From the NCBI GenBank assembly GCA_041752395.1, contig JBGSWN010000024.1, positions 1-64,000 on the forward strand: DNA of 64,000 nucleotides, read 5' to 3'. Under the pieces are notes generated by a model. It saw only the letters and a list, made by a program, of their open reading frames with translations, was not told the origin of the DNA and did not search any database. Of this stretch, positions 59,118-64,000 are shown piece after piece (the stretch's first letter is position 1; each line of letters opens with the position of its first letter). Origin of the DNA: UBA6168 sp041752395 (GTDB lineage: Bacteria; Bacteroidota; Bacteroidia; Chitinophagales; Saprospiraceae). Made by a program: the position numbers and the translations under genes.

Positions 59118-59595
59118 TGAAGTGATTTCGGTCACGAAGATGCTGTTTTTAGGGGTGGTGGACGAACGAGCCTGGGGTTTTACTTTAAATGATTTGAAAA
59201 AAAATTTCACGGACCAAAATCGTCGGAATTAAACCCCGACCAAACTGGAACGCTTATTGCCATTGCAAAAATCTCCTTCTCAGTAAAAACAGAACTGCTA
59301 GCTATCCGGCTAAATTTCTCCCTCGTATTTAGAACTTTAACTTTTGGGAATGAACAAACACTGGGCAAGCCACATTTGCGTTCTGTTCACCACCTAAAGC
59401 AGCCGGAGCCCTTCTAGCTCGCATCTGATTCCCCTTTTAAGAATTCCTTATTACCCTCATTCGTCATTTGGTTTTGCGCCGACCCTCTCGGCATTGTCTG
59501 GCAGTTTTTTGCCTTCGGCAATGGCTTGACTGGTGCTGGCGAAGCACGTCACAATATCAAGAGACTCATTCACTTTTAAATAAATTAATTCGCAC
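59118..59595. other. intergenic region between divergent sigma factor and metalloprotease genes
   Basis: No gene or strong repeat is recognised. The 59160-59260 section is AT-rich and probably carries the sigma factor promoter. The 59540-59590 section, before ATG 59596, lacks a clear TAnnTTTG. Confidence 0.5.
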
Positions 59596-62409
59596 ATGAA
59601 AAACTTTCTTCCATTGTTGCTGCTGCTGTTGCCTTTCTACAGTTTTGCGCAGCAACAACCTAATGTGTTGGCCTTGCGGGTCAGGGAGCAAAAAGCTCAG
59701 AAATCGGATTTCAAGAAACCTGTGCTCTTTCAATTTGCCGGTCAGAGCAAAGCAGCAAACCAATTTGGCGACCTCGTTTCCGACGGGAAACTACTCACAC
59801 TCGACCTCGACAACCTGACATCGGTGTACAAATCGGCACCAGCTTCCCTCGAAATGGAGCTGCCCAGTGGAAGCGCCCCACCCATCGTTTTGGAACTGGT
59901 AAAAAGCCAGTTGCTCACCGAAGACTTTAGCCTAGTTACCAGTGCAACCAACGGACAACCCGTTGATTACCAGCATGGTGTGTACTACCGGGGCATCGTG
60001 AAGGGCGATGAAAACTCGCTGGTGGCCATCAGTTTTTTCGAAGATGAAATCATCGGAGTGCTGAGCACCCAGAAGGACGGCAATATGGTGCTGGGCCGCA
60101 TCCCGAATGCTATTGGGAGCACGGCCAAATCGGCCAACTATATTTTTTACAAAGACGAAGACCTGCTCTTGGACAACAGTTTCGAATGTGGTTCGGAGGA
60201 GGCGCCCGTTGCCGAAGGCAAAGATGACCTGAGCAACGCCGGCGGTGAAAAAGTGCTGAAATGCGTGCGGGCCTACCTCGAAGCGGATTACGACCTCGTG
60301 AACGAAAAAGGTGGGGCGACGGCTGCCGCCAACTTTGTCACCGGCCTGTTCAACGTCGTGGCGGGCATTTACCAAAACGAAGCCCTCACGGTGAACATCT
60401 CCCAAATCTTCACATGGACCACGGCAGATCCCTATGCGACCAATTCCACTTCTGCGGCCCTGACTTCGTTCCGAAACTACCGGCCCACCTACAACGGTGA
60501 CGTGGCGGCCCTCATTTCGAGGGGTGCTCCCACCGGCGGCGGTATTGCTTGGGTTAGCGCACTTTGCACTTCCTACGCCTATTCCTACTGCTACATCAAC
60601 AGCACCTACAACCAGTTTCCGACCTACTCTTGGTCGGTGAACGTGATTGCGCACGAGATGGGTCACAACCTCGGTTCGCCGCACACCCATGCCTGCGCCT
60701 GGAACGGCAACAACACGGCCATTGACGGCTGTGGCCCAGCGGTCGGTGCCAGCGAGGGCTGCACTGGGCCAATCCCGTCGCAAGGCACCATGATGAGCTA
60801 CTGCCACCTCCTGAACGGCGTCGGCATCAATTTCAACCTTGGCTTTGGCTCGCAGCCGGGCGACTTGATTCGGAGCAAAGTCACGGCTGCCAACTGCCTC
60901 ACAACTTGTGCTTCGGCCTGCCTAACGGTTAGCACAAACGGTACTAACGTAAGCTGCGCTGGCGGCAACAACGGCACTGCTTCCGCAACAGCCACGGGCA
61001 ACAGCGGCCCGTTCACCTACGCTTGGTCGAACGGCGGCAACACCCAAACCATCATCAATTTGGCGGCGGGAACCTACACCGTCACCGTATCCGCTGGCAG
61101 CAACTGCACGGGCACAGCGACCCGCATCGTCACTGCGCCAGCGGCCATCGGCACGAGCGTTTCCGTTACCAATACCTCGAACGGGCAGAACAACGGGGCC
61201 ATCAATTTGACGGTGAGCGGCGGCACACCCGGCTACGCATTTTCTTGGTCAAACGGAGCGACGACGGAAGACTTGTCAAACCTTGCCGCAGGCACCTACA
61301 CGGTGACCGTGACGGACTCGAAGGGCTGCACGGCAACGAAGTCAGCCACCGTTGGCACGTCAAACAACAACCCCATCACACTAGCTTTTGTGGTGACCAA
61401 TGCCAACAGCGGCCAAAATAACGGCGCCATCAACCTGACCGTGAGCGGCGGCACAGCGCCGTTCAGTTTTCTTTGGTCAAACGGGGCACAGTCGGAAGAC
61501 CTCGTAAACGTTGCCGCAGGCACCTACACCGTAACGGTGAGCTGCCCGACGGGAACGAAAACTGGCAGCGCCACCGTAGGCACAAACAGTGGCGGCGGAG
61601 GCGGCTGTACTTCCGCCAACCTGCCTGATTTGCAGAGCTTCGAGGGCAGCCTCGGCAACTGGTCACAGGCAACGAACGACCAGATGGACTGGACGATTGG
61701 CTCTGGCACTACACCCACCAACAACACCGGGCCAAACGGTGCTGCGAACGGCACTTATTATGTTTACACGGAAGCTACCGGAAACACGAATAAAACCGCT
61801 TACCTGCTCAGTCCTTGCTACAATATTTCGGGGGTAAATACTTTCCAAGTGGCTTTCAATTACAATATGTATGGTTCCCAAATGGGCATCCTGTACTTCC
61901 AATTCAGCATGAACAACGGGACATCTTGGAGTTCTGCTTGGGCAAAATCCGGCAATCAAGGAACGGCTTGGAAATCGCTTGCGCTCAATTTCACGAACAA
62001 TGGCGGCAGCAGCATTCGCTTCCGTTTTTATGGTAAAACGGGTAGCGGTGAAAAGAGCGACATGGCCGTGGATAATTTTTCCATTGTGCAAACAGGCAGT
62101 CTGACCACAGGCAAATCGGAGGAAGCTACCATCGTGCTGAACCCAGAAACGGAAGCCCGGGCGCTTGCCCTCAGTCCGAACCCTGTGAATGAAAACCTGA
62201 CGGTGGCGTTCCAATCGGAACTTGGCCGGAGCGGCAAAATTACCGTCAGCGACCAGATGGGACGGCCAGTGAAGACGAATTTCATGGAGCTTGCCGAAGG
62301 CAATAATTACGTGCAAATGGATGTGGCGCACCTGCCCGCTGGCATGTACTTCCTCACCGTGGAAGATGGCCAAAACCGTCGGGTGGAGCGTTTCGTGGTG
62401 CTACGATAA
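59596..62409 (+). CDS. secreted M12B-type (reprolysin-like) metalloprotease with SprB repeats, MAM-like domain and T9SS domain
   Basis: 937 residues with signal peptide MKNFLPLLLLLLPFYSFAQ. A propeptide (to about 205) ends near a Cys in NSFECGSEE, a possible cysteine switch. The catalytic domain has the zinc motif VIAHEMGHNLGSPHTHAC with the first zinc ligand at His353 and the Met-turn GTMMSYCH. Then come three SprB-like repeats (about 435-655: GGNNGTASATATGNSGPFTYAW, NNGAINLTVSGGTPGYAFSW). A MAM-like jelly-roll follows (670-830: LQSFEGSLGNWSQ, DMAVDNFSI). The end is a type A sorting domain (LALSPNPVNENLTVAFQ, LPAGMYFLTVEDG). An extracellular protease, gelatinase or matrix type. Confidence 0.93.
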   Translation: MKNFLPLLLLLLPFYSFAQQQPNVLALRVREQKAQKSDFKKPVLFQFAGQSKAANQFGDLVSDGKLLTLDLDNLTSVYKSAPASLEMELPSGSAPPIVLELVKSQLLTEDFSLVTSATNGQPVDYQHGVYYRGIVKGDENSLVAISFFEDEIIGVLSTQKDGNMVLGRIPNAIGSTAKSANYIFYKDEDLLLDNSFECGSEEAPVAEGKDDLSNAGGEKVLKCVRAYLEADYDLVNEKGGATAAANFVTGLFNVVAGIYQNEALTVNISQIFTWTTADPYATNSTSAALTSFRNYRPTYNGDVAALISRGAPTGGGIAWVSALCTSYAYSYCYINSTYNQFPTYSWSVNVIAHEMGHNLGSPHTHACAWNGNNTAIDGCGPAVGASEGCTGPIPSQGTMMSYCHLLNGVGINFNLGFGSQPGDLIRSKVTAANCLTTCASACLTVSTNGTNVSCAGGNNGTASATATGNSGPFTYAWSNGGNTQTIINLAAGTYTVTVSAGSNCTGTATRIVTAPAAIGTSVSVTNTSNGQNNGAINLTVSGGTPGYAFSWSNGATTEDLSNLAAGTYTVTVTDSKGCTATKSATVGTSNNNPITLAFVVTNANSGQNNGAINLTVSGGTAPFSFLWSNGAQSEDLVNVAAGTYTVTVSCPTGTKTGSATVGTNSGGGGGCTSANLPDLQSFEGSLGNWSQATNDQMDWTIGSGTTPTNNTGPNGAANGTYYVYTEATGNTNKTAYLLSPCYNISGVNTFQVAFNYNMYGSQMGILYFQFSMNNGTSWSSAWAKSGNQGTAWKSLALNFTNNGGSSIRFRFYGKTGSGEKSDMAVDNFSIVQTGSLTTGKSEEATIVLNPETEARALALSPNPVNENLTVAFQSELGRSGKITVSDQMGRPVKTNFMELAEGNNYVQMDVAHLPAGMYFLTVEDGQNRRVERFVVLR

Positions 62410-62452
62410 AACGCAAAAATCTATTATTCTCAACTGTTTAAATTCTGATAGT

Positions 62453-62480
62453 CGGCGGTGCGTCACAAGGCGCACCGCCG
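62453..62480 (+). terminator. Rho-independent terminator of the M12B gene
   Basis: CGGCGGTGCG and CGCACCGCCG form a 10-bp GC stem with an 8-base loop, followed by TATTTTTTTAC. Confidence 0.88.
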
Positions 62481-62524
62481 TATTTTTTTACCAAAAGACC
62501 AGATTTTTTAATGAATTTTACCCC

Positions 62525-63304
62525 ATGAAAACTATCTCCCCCTCCATCGGCATTGTACTCTCTGGCGGCGGCGTGCGCGGCGTTGCGCACCTCGGCTTGC
62601 TGCAGGTTTTGGAAGAAATTGGCATCGAACCCGTGGCATATTCCGGCACTAGCGCTGGGGCACTGGTCGGGGCGCTGCGAGCGGGCGGGCATTCGATTAG
62701 CACCATCCTGGATTTTTTCAAGAACACGTCCATTTTCAAAATGAGCCATTTCAGCAGGAGTAAGCCAGGCTTCATTGACTCGGACAAGTTCATCCCGATT
62801 TTGAAGGAACTGCTTCCCGATGACGATTTTTCAGCACTAAAAAAGAAGCTCTATGTGACGGCGACGGACATGGTGCGTGGCAGGCAACGGACATTTTCGC
62901 ACGGACCGCTCATCCGCCCGGTGCTGGCTTCAGCGGCGTTCCCGGTGGTGTTCACCCCGGTGGAAATAGAGGGGCACCTCTACACCGACGGCGGGGCGCT
63001 GAACAACTTCCCAGTTGAGCCGCTCACGGGCGAGTGCGAACTGATTATCGGCTCGAACGTCCATCCGTTCAAAGACCTACAACCCGGCGACATCAAGAAC
63101 ACGCTGTCGGTGATGGAGCGCTTGTTCCATCTGAGCATCCACCACCATTCGGTGCAGAAGTACCACCTCTGCAATGTGGTGATTGCTCCGCAAGAACTGG
63201 CGGCATTCGCTACTTTTGACCGGTCGCATTTTGATGAAATGTTCGAGATTGGGTACAAGGCGGCCCATGAAAAACGGGCGGAAATTGAGGCGATGCTGCT
63301 GTAA
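62525..63304 (+). CDS. patatin-like phospholipase
   Basis: 259 residues from ATG 62525. Patatin motifs are complete: the glycine-rich oxyanion loop SGGGVRGVAHLGLLQ (residues about 13-27), nucleophile Ser43 in GTSAGALVG and the catalytic Asp155 in TDGGALNNFPVEP. The ASAAFPVVFTPVEI strand links them. No signal peptide, so it is cytoplasmic or membrane-associated, consistent with RssA-like patatins. The length is at the short end of the family. A terminator separates it from the upstream protease, so it has its own transcript. Confidence 0.93.
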   Translation: MKTISPSIGIVLSGGGVRGVAHLGLLQVLEEIGIEPVAYSGTSAGALVGALRAGGHSISTILDFFKNTSIFKMSHFSRSKPGFIDSDKFIPILKELLPDDDFSALKKKLYVTATDMVRGRQRTFSHGPLIRPVLASAAFPVVFTPVEIEGHLYTDGGALNNFPVEPLTGECELIIGSNVHPFKDLQPGDIKNTLSVMERLFHLSIHHHSVQKYHLCNVVIAPQELAAFATFDRSHFDEMFEIGYKAAHEKRAEIEAMLL

Positions 63305-63323
63305 CACAAACTGGGAATCCGTG

Positions 63324-63943
63324 CTACTTGAGGGGATTTATGCCTTTTTTTTCGAGATACTCCCCGACGTTGAAGGACACACCATCCAGCACTTGGACGT
63401 CTTCGTTCCAATCGGACCAAAGCCATGATTTTTCGCCTTTTGCTGCCACAATGACTTTTTGAATACTGGACAAAATCCAGATGACTTTTTCTGCACCGAA
63501 TTTGAACAACTCGTTGGTTTTCAAATTGATATACCCAGTTTCGCCGAGGTCTTCCACATCGGCTCGGATGTCCACTTCAAGGAAGATTTTGGCGGGAACA
63601 TTGACATAATGGATGTCTACAAGGTCAGGTGTCAGAACGGCGGAATCGAAAATGCCGATGTCGGAGGCTGGGTTGTTGCGGTGGTCAATGTGGAGGCCGA
63701 TTTCGTTGGAAAGAATCCAATATTTTTCGTCGTCCAGTTTGAAAAGCGTTTTCATCAGATAACTGACGATGATGGATTGAATCCGCTGGAGCCCATGATT
63801 TCTTCAATGGTTTTCGTTTTGTTCAGCACGTCACGGTAGCCCTTGCGATAGAAAACACGACCGGCCAAGGTTTCATAAACCAATTCCTTCGGCAGGGTTT
63901 TCGCTTCTTTTTTTGCTTTCGGCTTGGCGGCGACTGCTTCCAT
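63324..63943 (-). pseudogene. Uma2-family gene split by a frameshift
   Basis: Two frames on the minus strand form one Uma2 protein. From ATG 63943: KKEAKTLPKELVYETLAG, RVFYRKGYRDVLNKTKTIEEIMGSS, then an early stop. From ATG 63755: MKTLFKLDDEKYWILSNEIGLHIDHRN, VPAKIFLEVDIRAD, EKVIWILSSIQKVIV, VLDGVSFNV. In the second frame the codons before ATG 63755 read IQSIIVSYL, continuing family sequence, so a single base was lost near 63773-63776 (GGATTC). Stop and start overlap as ATCTGATGA, so coupled translation is possible, but a recent frameshift or assembly error is more likely. A strong promoter lies upstream. Confidence 0.82.
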
Positions 63944-63957
63944 GACTTATTTTTCTC

Positions 63958-63989
63958 CAAACTTAAGACTAAACCAGATTTTTGCAAAA
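63958..63989 (-). promoter_or_regulatory. Bacteroidota promoter of the Uma2 gene at 63324
   Basis: On the minus strand TTTTG (63989-63985), an exact 19-base spacer and TAAGTTTG (63965-63958). Both boxes match the consensus. The start codon is 14 bases downstream of the -7 box. Confidence 0.75.
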
Positions 63990-64000
63990 CGGTTATTTTT

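Overview
The window most likely comes from the chromosome of a gliding or surface-living Bacteroidota of the Saprospiria type. This is inferred from gene content. Secreted proteins end in type IX secretion (T9SS) sorting domains: type A on five large or medium products plus one orphan domain, and type B on a 2,407-residue adhesin encoded next to PorP/SprF and OmpA-like genes. There is also a one-protein hybrid two-component regulator, SprB-type repeats, and several promoters of the Bacteroidota form TTTG-N19-TAnnTTTG. No rRNA, tRNA, CRISPR array, phage or complete insertion sequence was seen.

Positions 1-10,300 are a worn defence island. Two copies of an mrr-type restriction gene are present, one nearly whole and one in pieces. 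A MntA/HepT toxin-antitoxin pair, its toxin broken by a stop codon, sits inside the fragmented copy. A type IIG-like restriction-modification gene survives only as its nuclease end and its extreme C-terminus, with an AlbA_2/HATPase protein gene between them. An Imm51-like gene lies between that C-terminus and a second, divergent copy of it. A CE1-type esterase, an FGE-like protein and a kelch/SprB secreted protein lie among these.

Positions 10,300-34,800 hold mixed metabolic and surface genes: a regulatory-like-domain protein, a secreted T9SS protein, an acyl-CoA synthetase, an MscS channel, a Kv-type channel, the hybrid regulator, an animal-type haem peroxidase, an Old Yellow Enzyme, a serine hydrolase, a Uma2 protein, an M43 lipoprotein protease and a LytS/LytTR sensor-regulator pair. 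Positions 34,800-56,000, almost all on the minus strand, hold an SNF2 helicase, the OmpA/PorP/giant-adhesin cluster, a 3-methyladenine glycosylase, another Uma2 gene and a second giant protein (sugar dehydrogenase-like, PKD, PA14, CARDB). Positions 56,000-64,000 hold Hsp20, small membrane proteins, an esterase, an ECF sigma factor, an M12B-type protease, a patatin and a frameshifted Uma2 gene.

Two patterns deserve attention. First, unrelated genes repeatedly sit between fragments of a gene or of its paralogue (mrr, the IIG enzyme, the beta-lactamase-like hydrolase), as if tandem paralogues lose their bodies to incoming genes. Second, the genome carries many inverted-repeat families, and some lie inside coding regions without breaking the frame (the IIG nuclease and, twice, the SNF2 helicase). 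This resembles the Rickettsia palindromic elements. A 442-bp nested palindrome at 16,381-16,822 shows the same repeat families inserted into each other.
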